Shown: positions 7,073-14,823, counted from the first letter of the stretch. The stretch: 15,912 bases of DNA from CAZFPN01 sp044370655 (GCA_044370655.1 JBILVD010000022.1:1-15912); one strand, 5' to 3'. Numbers and translations are program-made. Notes: generated by a model from the letters alone, not told the origin.

Positions 7073-7640
7073 TATGCAAATTTTATTAGAAAAAATTGAG
7101 GTAAAGTTTAAATTTTCCATTTTTTCGTGTGAGAAAAATTATCTTAGCATAATTCTTGAAAATGCGAATGACTTGCCTGCATTAATGGAGGAGCTTAAGC
7201 TATCTTACAAGTTTAGAACTCTGATGGATATTTGTGGAGTTGATTATCCAAATGAAGAAAAGCGTTTTGAAGTCGTTTATCAACTATTAAATATGGAAGA
7301 TAATACAAGACTAACTCTAAAAGTGAAAATTTCAGAAGGAGAGAGTGTGCCTAGCATAACTCGCATTCACAGTGGAGCCTGTTGGTTTGAAAGGGAAACA
7401 TTTGATATGTATGGTATAGAATTTTCTGAGAGCCATGACTTAAGGAGAATTTTGACAGATTATGATTTTGAGGGCTTTCCCTTAAGAAAAGATTTTCCTC
7501 TTACAGGGTATGTAGAATTGCAGTATGATGCAACTTTGGAGCAAATCGTGAAAAAGCCAGTCAATTTATCTCAAGAGTATCGTAATTTTGACTTTGAAAG
7601 CCCTTGGGAAAATGTTCAATATCAAATTAAAAAATCCTAG
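7065..7640 (+). CDS. nuoC: NADH-quinone oxidoreductase subunit C (complex I)
   Basis: A hydrophilic subunit (30 kDa-type) of respiratory complex I, on the cytoplasmic arm near the quinone site. It has 191 residues from the ATG at 7065, close to the family length for a separate NuoC. The family signature is clear: CWFERETFDMYGIEF, then SHDLRRILTDYDFEGFPLRKDFP and GYVELQYD. The start overlaps the rpoD stop by 8 bases. An upstream TTG (7050) and a downstream ATG (7074) are alternatives. The other nuo genes, usually clustered with nuoC, are absent. Here it sits between rpoD and tatD, so complex I genes are probably scattered in this genome. No promoter of its own is visible, so expression probably depends on read-through from rpoD. 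Confidence 0.93.
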   Translation: MSNMQILLEKIEVKFKFSIFSCEKNYLSIILENANDLPALMEELKLSYKFRTLMDICGVDYPNEEKRFEVVYQLLNMEDNTRLTLKVKISEGESVPSITRIHSGACWFERETFDMYGIEFSESHDLRRILTDYDFEGFPLRKDFPLTGYVELQYDATLEQIVKKPVNLSQEYRNFDFESPWENVQYQIKKS

Positions 7641-7641
7641 T

Positions 7642-8406
7642 ATGCTTGTTGATAGCCACTGCCACTTGGACTATTACTCAAAGGAAGATAGAGACTTGAT
7701 AATTCAAAACGCTGTTTCAAATGGAGTGAAGATTTTGCAAACAATAGGAACAAAGTTTTCCGCATCAAGTGAGATTTTAGAAATTGCTGATAAGTATGAC
7801 TTTATATATGCATCTGTTGGAACTCATCCTGAAAATGCTTTAATTGACAAAGTCTCTGCTGATGATATAATAAAATTATGCAACCTTCATTCTAAAAAAA
7901 TTACTGGAATAGGGGAGACGGGGCTTGATTATTATCACTCTACAGAAAATATTGATATACAAAAAATTTGCTTTAAGGAGCATATTAGAGCCTCTCAAGA
8001 AACGGGTAAAGTATTGATAGTTCATACAAGAAATGCTGATGACGATACTCTTGAAATTTTAAAACAGGCAAAAAAGGAAAAAGATTTTAAAATTTTGATG
8101 CATTGCTTTACTGGAGGTGTTGAATTTGGAAAGAAGTTGTTAGATATTGGGGCATTTATTTCTTATTCTGGTATAGTAACCTTTAAGAATGCAAAAGATG
8201 TAATAGAGAGCATGTTAAACACTCCATCTGATAGGCTTTTAATAGAAACAGACTCTCCTTTTCTTGCCCCCGCTCCTATGAGAGGAAAGAGAAATGAGCC
8301 AGCTTTTCTTAGGCATACTGCGGAGTTTATCGCACAGAAGAGGGAGGTTTCGTTTGAAGAGCTTTCAAATCAAACTTACAACAATTATCAATATTTATTT
8401 TTATAA
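7642..8406 (+). CDS. tatD: TatD family metal-dependent DNase
   Basis: A TIM-barrel metallohydrolase of 254 residues, the usual length for TatD/YcfH-type deoxyribonucleases, which have 3'-5' exonuclease activity and are linked to DNA repair. Metal ligands are visible in order: H6 and H8 (SHCHLDYY), E92 (GIGETGLDYYHS), H128 (VHTRNADDD), H154 (MHCFTGG) and D204 (ETDSPFLAPAPMRGKRN). The ATG at 7642 puts the SHCHLD motif at its normal N-terminal position, one base after the nuoC stop codon. The frame is open further upstream inside nuoC, but that would add an unlikely tail. The 3' end overlaps the convergent gltA end by 6 bases. The biological substrate is not determined by sequence. Confidence 0.92.
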   Translation: MLVDSHCHLDYYSKEDRDLIIQNAVSNGVKILQTIGTKFSASSEILEIADKYDFIYASVGTHPENALIDKVSADDIIKLCNLHSKKITGIGETGLDYYHSTENIDIQKICFKEHIRASQETGKVLIVHTRNADDDTLEILKQAKKEKDFKILMHCFTGGVEFGKKLLDIGAFISYSGIVTFKNAKDVIESMLNTPSDRLLIETDSPFLAPAPMRGKRNEPAFLRHTAEFIAQKREVSFEELSNQTYNNYQYLFL

Positions 8407-9675
8407 GTTTGAGTTTGTTTTTCCTATATAAACTTGACGAGGACGGGAGATTTTTTTGCTAGCATCAAGCACAGATTCTTTTACTTGAGAAGCCCAACCT
8501 GCACTTCTTGCCATTCCAAACACAACTGTAAAGAATGAGCTTTGCATTCCAAGTGCTTTGTATATAATTCCAGAATAGAAGTCTACATTTGGAAACAATT
8601 TTCTCTGAATGAAGTATTCATCATTTAGAGCGATTTTTTCTAATTCTTTTGCAACTTGTAAAATTTCACCTTCTTTACCTGCCTCAAGTGCCGATAAGAT
8701 TTGGTCGCAAGAAGATTTTAAAACTGAAGCTCTAGGGTCATAATTTTTATAAACTCTGTGACCAAAGCCCATTAATCTAAAGGAGCTGTTTTTATCTTTT
8801 GCTTTTTCTATAAATTCAGGTATGCGATTTACGGTTTTGATTTCATTTAACATTTCAATCACCGCTTCATTTGCTCCTCCGTGCAAGGGCCCCCAAAGTG
8901 CGGCAAAACCTGCAACCATGCTGGCGTATATATTTACATCTGTTGAAGCAACAAGCCTTACAGAAGATGTTGAAGCGTTTTGCTCGTGGTCGGCGTGAAG
9001 TATTAAGATTTTATTAATAGCGGAGATAAGTATGTTAAGATGTTTGTAACTTTCCGTTCCTTCAAACATCATTTTTACAACATTTTCTTCAAAAGTTAAA
9101 GATAAATCTGCTTTAAAATTAGATACATTTAAGTTGTTTATATATCTAAAGACAAAAGCCCCGATTGTGCAAATTTTAGCAACGCTGTCAATCGCCGTCT
9201 CATCTATTTTTTTGACATCATATGGACTGTAATTATCTCCGTATTTTGCTGAAAGTGCTGATATTCCTGCCATCATAATTGCCATTGGATGTGCGTTTTT
9301 AGGGAATGTCAATATAACGTCTTTTACCTCCTCATCAAGCACCATTTTAGATACTAAATTCTTTTTAAATGTGGAAAAGTCTGTTTCATTTGGTAAGTCC
9401 CCATTTAAAAGAGCATAGAATAGGCTTGTGAAGTTTGATTTTTCGCATAAATCTGCAATTTTATAACCTCTGTGAAGCAGAATCCCCTTTTCTCCATCAA
9501 TAAATGTGATTGTAGATTTGCAAGAAGCGGTTGAAAGAAAACCTAAATCATATGTAAAATACCCAGTGTTTTTGTATAAGGTTGAAACGTCTATAGCACT
9601 TTCCCCCAAAGTGGATTTAACTATTGGTAATTCAATTTTCGCCCCATTTGGCAAAGTTAAAACGGCGTCGCTCAT
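8401..9675 (-). CDS. gltA: Citrate synthase (type II)
   Basis: Condenses oxaloacetate and acetyl-CoA into citrate, the entry step of the TCA cycle, in the cytosol. It has 424 residues, the length of the hexameric bacterial type II enzyme. The catalytic residues are present: H265 (GPLHGGANEAV), H306 (GFGHRVYKNYDPRA) and D365 (NVDFYSGI). The substrate-binding segments HADHEQNAS (227-235) and RSAGWASQ are also clear, and the C-terminus ends in the usual RPRQVYIG. The ATG at 9675 is 56 bases from the first T of its TTGACA. It is monocistronic, divergent from the lipoprotein gene and convergent with tatD with a 6-base overlap, leaving no separate terminator region. Confidence 0.97.
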   Translation of the reverse strand: MSDAVLTLPNGAKIELPIVKSTLGESAIDVSTLYKNTGYFTYDLGFLSTASCKSTITFIDGEKGILLHRGYKIADLCEKSNFTSLFYALLNGDLPNETDFSTFKKNLVSKMVLDEEVKDVILTFPKNAHPMAIMMAGISALSAKYGDNYSPYDVKKIDETAIDSVAKICTIGAFVFRYINNLNVSNFKADLSLTFEENVVKMMFEGTESYKHLNILISAINKILILHADHEQNASTSSVRLVASTDVNIYASMVAGFAALWGPLHGGANEAVIEMLNEIKTVNRIPEFIEKAKDKNSSFRLMGFGHRVYKNYDPRASVLKSSCDQILSALEAGKEGEILQVAKELEKIALNDEYFIQRKLFPNVDFYSGIIYKALGMQSSFFTVVFGMARSAGWASQVKESVLDASKKISRPRQVYIGKTNSNL

Positions 9676-9702
9676 TTTTATAATATATAATTATATATTT
9701 AG

Positions 9703-9731
9703 TTGCTAAATAGATATTTTTCTTTTGTCAA
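9703..9731 (-). promoter_or_regulatory. Promoter of gltA
   Basis: On the minus strand, TTGACA (9731-9726) inside CTTGACAAA is followed after 17 bases by TAGCAA (9708-9703). The start codon at 9675 is 56 bases from the first T. The leader is almost pure A and T with no Shine-Dalgarno sequence. Confidence 0.55.
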
Positions 9732-9782
9732 GTAAATTTTTCCATTTTATTTATAAATTTTTTTAAAAAAAAGCTTGACAAA
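9724..9782. repeat. Inverted CTTGACAAA pair between gltA and the lipoprotein gene
   Basis: TTTGTCAAG (9724-9732) and CTTGACAAA (9774-9782) are perfect 9-base inverted copies separated by 41 bases. Each contains the -35 of the gene it faces away from the centre. The spacer is very A and T rich and shows no gene. Confidence 0.65.
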
Positions 9783-9803
9783 CAAAAAAAACATTCTTAT
9801 CTA
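9775..9803 (+). promoter_or_regulatory. Promoter of the lipoprotein-polyprenyl synthase pair
   Basis: TTGACA (9775-9780) inside CTTGACAAA is followed after 17 bases by TATCTA (9798-9803). The ATG at 9832 is 57 bases from the first T. The first three bases of this -35 could be misread as an in-frame TTG start codon. Confidence 0.6.
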
Positions 9804-9831
9804 TATAACATATTTTATTTTTATCGTAGTT

Positions 9832-10464
9832 ATGTGTATAGTTTGCTTTACGGTTACGTCTCTTACTGCCGTTACCCTTTCGCTAGGTCTTTTTGGTTGT
9901 GGAAAAAAACCTAATGACGTGCCTCAAATAACAAAAAAAGAGCATGGTCAACTTGCCGATTTGGAATTACCTTCTTGGGTAATAAATCCATATGATGGTT
10001 TAGAAAAAAGCATGATTGCAGGTGTCGGTATATCTAAAAATCCTGCCGAGAATGACCAGATAAGATTTTTAATAATACAGGCAGAGTCTCAAGCACGTGC
10101 GGAGATTGCAACCACACTACAAACAGAAATTTCTAGAATGACAAAAGACGCAATGCAGTCTGCTAGTGTAGATAAAATAAACGCAGTTGAAAACTCTTTC
10201 TCCACGATTACATCAGAAATTGTAAAGAATGTTCCACTTTCTGGAGCAGTGAGGGATAAAATTTTTCAAGATAAAAGAGGAATTGTTTACGTTAGAGTGG
10301 TGATTAACGCAGGCATAGTTAAAAAATATCTAGAGGGAGCAGTTTCTAGTTATAACGATGCAATGCAACAGGCAGGCTTTACTAGAGACCAAATTCAAAA
10401 AACAAACGCTTCAATGAAGGCATTATTTGACGAGTTAGATTTAAAAACAACGACTCAAAAGTAG
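9832..10464 (+). CDS. LPP20-like lipoprotein
   Basis: A probable lipid-anchored envelope protein of 210 residues from the ATG at 9832. A hydrophobic N-terminus leads to a lipobox-like LFGC with the acceptor Cys at residue 23, followed by GKKPNDVPQ. Downstream, LPSWVINPYDGLEKSMIAGVG, then AESQARAEIATTLQTEISR and later IVYVRVVIN, match the layout of the LPP20 family (PSWV, a G-x-G segment, an ARAE helix, then a final strand). The molecular role of the family is unclear. The frame is open back to a TTG at 9775, which would add a Lys-Lys n-region but coincides with the -35 TTGACA. Promoter spacing favours 9832, though the signal peptide then lacks basic residues. It lies 3 bases upstream of the polyprenyl synthase gene. 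Confidence 0.75.
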   Translation: MCIVCFTVTSLTAVTLSLGLFGCGKKPNDVPQITKKEHGQLADLELPSWVINPYDGLEKSMIAGVGISKNPAENDQIRFLIIQAESQARAEIATTLQTEISRMTKDAMQSASVDKINAVENSFSTITSEIVKNVPLSGAVRDKIFQDKRGIVYVRVVINAGIVKKYLEGAVSSYNDAMQQAGFTRDQIQKTNASMKALFDELDLKTTTQK

Positions 10465-10467
10465 TTT

Positions 10468-11412
10468 ATGCTTCCCTTGCCAGAGTTGAAGCTTTATATA
10501 TCTCCTTATATTAAAAAAGTAGATGATGCTATACAAAAAATTATATCGGAAAATTTTATAAACCAAATTGCAAAATCTGTTGCTTTTGGCGGAAAGAGGG
10601 TTAGACCAACCATCTTGATATTAATTTCAAATCTCTTGGGAGGGGAGAATGAGGAAGCTTTTATAAATTCTGCTATTGCTGTTGAACTTGTCCATCTTGC
10701 TAGCATCTTACATGATGATGTTGTTGATGGAGGTGAGTTTAGACACGGAGAAAAAACCGCCCATACTTTACTTGGCAATCAGCAAGTGATTTTAGGAGGT
10801 GACTTCCTTTTTGCGGAAAGTTTTAAAAAAATAGTTGAAACTGGTAAAATTGAGGTGATTAAAGTGCTTTCTCAAGTTTCTTCCACTCTTGCATCTGGAG
10901 AATTAGAGCAATTGCAAACTAAAATTACACATCAAACTTCCTCTAAAAAATATTTTGAAATAATATACAAAAAAACCGCCTCCCTTTTTGAGGCAACAAC
11001 GGGAATTGCGAGCATAATTCAGGGCAAATCTTCCAAAGAAGCTTTTGAATTTGGCAAAAATATTGGTATGGTATTTCAAATTGTTGATGACATAATAGAC
11101 TATACCTCCAAAAAAACTGGCAAAACGGAAGGAGGTGATTTTTATGAAGGTAAGATAACGTTGCCTGTTATACTTGCAAGTGAAGATGTTTTGGCGAAGA
11201 AGCGTCTTGAGGAGCTTTTTTCAAAGGAGCGAAAAACGGAGGAGGATTTAAGGCTTGTTAAGCAAATTTTGGAAAGCGCAAAAGCGATTGAAAAGTGCAA
11301 GAATGAAGCTCTTTTTTACTCTGCGAAGGCTAGAGAATTTGTGAATGAAGGCACAAAGGAAGGTAGGCTTATTTTGGAAATTATGGAGTTTTTTCTCTCC
11401 CGCACGTTTTGA
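10468..11412 (+). CDS. ispB: Long-chain polyprenyl diphosphate synthase (ubiquinone side chain)
   Basis: A trans-prenyltransferase of 314 residues that builds the all-trans polyprenyl diphosphate attached to the ubiquinone ring. GGKRVRP (41-47) binds the isopentenyl diphosphate. The first aspartate-rich motif is DDVVD (83-87) within ILHDDVVDGGEFRHG, and the second is DDIID (207-211), followed by GDFYEGKITLPVI. Small residues just before the first Asp motif (HLASILHDD) are typical of long-chain enzymes such as octaprenyl or decaprenyl synthase. The precise chain length cannot be read from sequence, so the symbol is by family. It starts 3 bases after the lipoprotein stop and shares its promoter. 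Its product would serve the quinone pool used by complex I and DsbB. Confidence 0.9.
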   Translation: MLPLPELKLYISPYIKKVDDAIQKIISENFINQIAKSVAFGGKRVRPTILILISNLLGGENEEAFINSAIAVELVHLASILHDDVVDGGEFRHGEKTAHTLLGNQQVILGGDFLFAESFKKIVETGKIEVIKVLSQVSSTLASGELEQLQTKITHQTSSKKYFEIIYKKTASLFEATTGIASIIQGKSSKEAFEFGKNIGMVFQIVDDIIDYTSKKTGKTEGGDFYEGKITLPVILASEDVLAKKRLEELFSKERKTEEDLRLVKQILESAKAIEKCKNEALFYSAKAREFVNEGTKEGRLILEIMEFFLSRTF

Positions 11413-11435
11413 AGGTGTATATTTTTATATTTTAT

Positions 11436-12350
11436 TTAGAATTCTACATCTTTTCTATCTACAACTCCAACCACTTCTCCAGTGTCGTTTTTTACTAGGA
11501 TTGTTCCTATCTTTTTCTCGTTAAAAAGCTCAACAACTTTTATCACTGCTTCGTTTTCTAGCAGACTTATCGGGTTTTTTATACCTACGTCTCCAATTAA
11601 AATTCCGTTTATATTGCCGTTGTTAGAAATTATTATTCTTCTTATGTCTCCGTCTGTGATGATTGTGTTGTTTTCTATATACAAAAAACCTGTATTCATT
11701 TTGTGTAAGGCTTCTATGAATGGAGAATTTGCTGGAAGCCTTGGGAAGTCTCGCCTCATTATGGAGGAGATTCTGGTTAAAGAAAGCCCTAACTTGCCTC
11801 CCGGATGGATTTTTGCATAACCTCTCTCTCCAAAGCCCTTTATTTTGGAGGCACAAACGGCTAGCACGTCTCCTATTGCTAAGGTTTGCGTTGTGGAGGT
11901 TGTGGGGGCGTTGTAGCTGACAACTTCTGGGCTTGCGGGCATTATTATTTTGTATTTTACGGCGTTTGCTAGGGTTGAAAATTGACTTCTTGTAATGCAG
12001 ATGGAGGTGATTTTTTCTACTTCAATAAAGCTTAAAAGGTGTGAGAACTCTCGGGTTTCTCCTGAATTTGAAATTAAAATTATGATATCTTCTTTTGAAA
12101 TCATGCCGAGGTCGCCGTGGCTTGCTTCGCTTGGATGTAGAAAGAAGCTGGGAATACCTATGGAAGACATTGTGGAGGAGATTTTTTTGGATATATGCCC
12201 GCTTTTTCCTACTCCTGATAATATCACTTTGCCTTGACATTTGGCTATTACCTCGGATATTTCTTGAATATTTTCGTTTAAAATGGAGAAAAGGGATTTG
12301 ACGCCTTCAATTTCCATCTCTAGGATTTTTTTTGCTAAATCTAAAATCAA
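11436..12350 (-). CDS. kdsD: Arabinose-5-phosphate isomerase, KdsD/KpsF family
   Basis: Converts ribulose 5-phosphate to arabinose 5-phosphate, the first step towards Kdo in LPS. It has 304 residues. The sugar isomerase (SIS) domain, about 38-170, includes GVGKSGHISKK (K49), HPSEASHGDLGMI, ISNSGETREF, PEVVSYNAPTTSTTQTL and HPGGKLG, so the Lys, Glu and His residues implicated in catalysis in E. coli KdsD are kept. Two CBS domains follow at about 190-304. The first looks roughly 8 residues shorter than in E. coli around TGFLYIENNTIITDGDIRR. The start is TTG at 12350, because the first ATG (12317) would remove part of the N-terminal helix. It is the last gene of the purN-metG-kdsD run, 26 bases after metG, and its presence implies a Kdo-containing envelope. 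Confidence 0.9.
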   Translation of the reverse strand: MILDLAKKILEMEIEGVKSLFSILNENIQEISEVIAKCQGKVILSGVGKSGHISKKISSTMSSIGIPSFFLHPSEASHGDLGMISKEDIIILISNSGETREFSHLLSFIEVEKITSICITRSQFSTLANAVKYKIIMPASPEVVSYNAPTTSTTQTLAIGDVLAVCASKIKGFGERGYAKIHPGGKLGLSLTRISSIMRRDFPRLPANSPFIEALHKMNTGFLYIENNTIITDGDIRRIIISNNGNINGILIGDVGIKNPISLLENEAVIKVVELFNEKKIGTILVKNDTGEVVGVVDRKDVEF

Positions 12351-12376
12351 ACCCTTGTAAAAATTGGCTCTGGTTT

Positions 12377-13825
12377 TTAAATTTTATTGCCTGATTTTGG
12401 TTCTTTTCCTGCAAAAATTGCTATTCCTTTTAGGGCCGATGTGGGCATTATTGGAGAGAGCATTGTGTAGATTGTGTATATATCTTGTGCGAGCTCAAAT
12501 AGTATATTTTGCATTTCTTCTATTCTTCCTTCTTTTTTTAAGACCCAAGGTGCGGATTTGTCTACTATTTCGTTGCATTTTCTTGCTAAAGTGAGAATTT
12601 CCTCAATTGCCCCGCTGAAGTTAAAGTTCTCTATTTTTGTTTTGAATTCTTTTATGGTATCCCACTTTGGCTTGTAACTTCCTGAATAAGGTGGTATGAC
12701 ACCGTTGCAATTGTTGTAAATAAAGGACATAACTCTTTGTGTGAGGTTGCCGATGTTGTTTGCTAGGTCTGCGTTTGTGATTTCTATGAATTGCTTCTCG
12801 CTAAAGTCTCCATCTCCTCCAAAAGGCAGGCTACGAAGCATGAAGTATCGCACTTTATCAAGCCCGAATTTTGCGGTTAGGTCGTAAGGATTGATTGCGT
12901 TGCCTAGGGATTTGCTCATTTTTTCTCCTTCGTTTTTCCACCATCCATGAGAGACGATTGTGAACTTTTTGAAGAAGTTTAAAATTTCTGATGTGTTTAT
13001 TTCTCCGATTTTGTATTTTTCTGCAATTAGGAATGCTGGCCAAAAAATAGCGTGAAATCTTAGTATGTCTTTGCCTATGAAGTGTATTTTTTTCCCTTCT
13101 CCTTGCCAAAATTTGTTTAAAAGGTCGCCTTCTAGGGCTGTGACGTAGTTTATTAGGGCGTCTAGCCAGACATAAATTATGTGTTCTTCGTCGTTTGGGA
13201 CTTTAATTCCCCAATTGAAGCTTGTGCGTGAGATTGATAGGTCTTTTAAACCGCTTTCAACAAAAGATTTGACTTCGTTGAGGCGGGAAGTGGGGAAGAC
13301 GAAGCTTTCTGTTTTGTAGATTTCAAGTAGGATTTCTGTAAAGGCGGATAGTTTGAAGAAGTAGCTTTCTTCGCTTTGCCATTCAACTTCTGCCCCTGTT
13401 GGAGCTTTGCCGTTTATTAGCTCTTCTTCGTTGTAAAATGCTTCATCACGAATGGCATACCACCCCTCGTATTTTCCTTTATATATCCAACCATTTTGCT
13501 CTAGTTTATGCCAAAATTCTTGCACTCCTTTGATGTGCCTTTGCTCGGTTGTTCTTATGAAGTCGTCGTTTGAGATTTCAAAATCTTCGGTCATTTTTTT
13601 GAATTTTGATGAGACTTCATCACAGAATTGTTGGGGGGATTTTCCTTTGAGTTTTGCGGATTTTTCTATCTTCTGTCCGTGCTCGTCTGTGCCTGTAAGG
13701 AAGAAGACTTCACTTGTTTCTCTCATTTTTCTTGCGTAAAAGTCTGCAACTATTGAGGTATAAGCGTGTCCTATGTGTGGGGCGTCGTTCACATAATATA
13801 TGGGGGTTGTGATGTAGTATCTCAT
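12377..13825 (-). CDS. metG: Methionyl-tRNA synthetase
   Basis: Charges tRNA-Met with methionine. A class I synthetase of 482 residues. The HIGH motif is PHIGHAYTS (H17-H20) and the KMSKS motif is at residues 302-306 (GEKMSKSLGNAINPYDL). The segment FLTGTDEHGQKIEKSA is typical. In the connective domain, KYEGWYAIRDEAFYNEEEL carries no cysteines, so this is the zinc-less form common in Alphaproteobacteria. The anticodon-binding helical domain follows (LANNIGNLTQRVMSFIYNN), and there is no C-terminal tRNA-binding OB-fold extension. The ATG at 13825 overlaps the purN stop by 4 bases, implying coupling. It is slightly shorter at the C-terminus than typical alphaproteobacterial enzymes, but all core motifs are intact. 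Confidence 0.96.
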   Translation of the reverse strand: MRYYITTPIYYVNDAPHIGHAYTSIVADFYARKMRETSEVFFLTGTDEHGQKIEKSAKLKGKSPQQFCDEVSSKFKKMTEDFEISNDDFIRTTEQRHIKGVQEFWHKLEQNGWIYKGKYEGWYAIRDEAFYNEEELINGKAPTGAEVEWQSEESYFFKLSAFTEILLEIYKTESFVFPTSRLNEVKSFVESGLKDLSISRTSFNWGIKVPNDEEHIIYVWLDALINYVTALEGDLLNKFWQGEGKKIHFIGKDILRFHAIFWPAFLIAEKYKIGEINTSEILNFFKKFTIVSHGWWKNEGEKMSKSLGNAINPYDLTAKFGLDKVRYFMLRSLPFGGDGDFSEKQFIEITNADLANNIGNLTQRVMSFIYNNCNGVIPPYSGSYKPKWDTIKEFKTKIENFNFSGAIEEILTLARKCNEIVDKSAPWVLKKEGRIEEMQNILFELAQDIYTIYTMLSPIMPTSALKGIAIFAGKEPKSGNKI

Positions 13826-14751
13826 AATGTGTTTTTGATTAGATTTTCTAAAACTTGGGGGTATATATCTTTTTCTGCTTTTTTTATGCGTTCGTGTAGG
13901 GTTTCTTCTGTGTCTCCTTTTAGCACTTCAACTGCCTTTTGTGCGATGATTTGCCCGCTGTCAACGCCTGCATTTACAAGGTGGACTGTTGCACCTGTGA
14001 TTTTAACGCCGTACTTTAGAGCTTCTTTTACTGCCTTCCCTCCTGTGAATGCTGGCAATAATGAGGGGTGTATGTTGTAAATTTTGTCTTGCCATTTTTG
14101 CACGAATGATGGGCTTAAAATACGCATAAAACCTGCTAGAAAGATGTATTCCACTTCTTCTTGAATGAGGAAGTTGTGAAGAACTTCGTCGTATTTTTCT
14201 CTTTGCAAAAATTTGATAAAATTTGGGTTTTTTTTGATGCATTCAAATAAATTTGCGATTTCTTTTATGTCTTCTATAACTTCATATAAGGTGCTGTCAA
14301 TTTGGGAGAGTAGGGCGTCTGTGCTTTCTTTGTTGTTTTTAGAGAGGGAGTTGTAGAGTAGGTCTGTTAAAACGAGTTCTTTTAAGTCTTCTTCTGGGAA
14401 GTCTGATATGTGTGAGATGTTTGTGAGGCAAATTTCCATTAGGTTTGCGAGGTTTATGTTTAAACCTAGGTTTTTAAGTATGTTGAGGGATTTTTCTGCT
14501 TTTTGTTTTAGATTGACGAATTTGTTGTAGTCTTCTGTATTTGAAGATGAAATGGAGACTTTTGGGCTGACGTCTTTTAAAACGACGGATTTAAGACCGA
14601 ATTCTTCTGCAATTTCAAGCCCTTTAACTCCTTCACGGCTGGAGATTACGATTGCTATTTTGCATAAATTTTTTAAACTACCTTCGCATTTTTCTGCTAA
14701 ATTACGCAAGTTTGTTCCACTACCAGAAATTAAGACTGCAATTTTTTTCAT
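13822..14751 (-). CDS. purN: Phosphoribosylglycinamide formyltransferase PurN with a large internal insertion
   Basis: Transfers a formyl group from 10-formyl-tetrahydrofolate to glycinamide ribonucleotide, the third step of purine synthesis. It has 309 residues, against about 190-215 usually. The N-terminal ISGSGTNLRNL nucleotide-binding segment, FLAGFMRILSP (204-214), the catalytic N226 and H228 in NIHPSLLP, and D264 in NAGVDSGQII are all present, so the enzyme looks functional. Between about residues 62 and 176 there is an extra, predicted largely helical stretch of roughly 110 residues with no resemblance to the family. The ATG at 14751 gives the normal start MKKIAVLISG. An ATG at 14775 lies inside the predicted -10 and is rejected. 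No other purine gene is nearby. It leads the purN-metG-kdsD run. Confidence 0.92.
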   Translation of the reverse strand: MKKIAVLISGSGTNLRNLAEKCEGSLKNLCKIAIVISSREGVKGLEIAEEFGLKSVVLKDVSPKVSISSSNTEDYNKFVNLKQKAEKSLNILKNLGLNINLANLMEICLTNISHISDFPEEDLKELVLTDLLYNSLSKNNKESTDALLSQIDSTLYEVIEDIKEIANLFECIKKNPNFIKFLQREKYDEVLHNFLIQEEVEYIFLAGFMRILSPSFVQKWQDKIYNIHPSLLPAFTGGKAVKEALKYGVKITGATVHLVNAGVDSGQIIAQKAVEVLKGDTEETLHERIKKAEKDIYPQVLENLIKNTL

Positions 14752-14772
14752 CAAAATACAAATAATTAAAAT

Positions 14773-14801
14773 CATCTAAAATGAAAAAATTTAAAAGTAA
14801 A
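14773..14801 (-). promoter_or_regulatory. Weak promoter candidate of purN-metG-kdsD
   Basis: On the minus strand, TTTACT (14801-14796, four of six matches to TTGACA) is followed after 17 bases by TAGATG (14778-14773). The purN ATG at 14751 is 50 bases from the first T, within the spacing of the stronger promoters in the window. The match alone is weak. The shared geometry is what supports it. Confidence 0.35.
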
Positions 14802-14823
14802 TAATAATTTTTAATTTTTTTTC

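Noticed and set aside
13452..14080. Plus-strand open frames opposite metG and purN
   Set aside because: They overlap well-supported minus-strand enzymes, have no recognisable motifs, and look like frame shadows.
14224..14568. Rickettsia palindromic element as the source of the PurN insert
   Set aside because: Those elements are roughly 100-150 bases and form long hairpins. This insert is about 345 bases and shows no long inverted repeat by eye.
14752..14775. ATG at 14775 as the purN start
   Set aside because: It adds MILIICIL before the conserved MKKIAVLISG and lies within the predicted -10, so it would be upstream of the transcript start.
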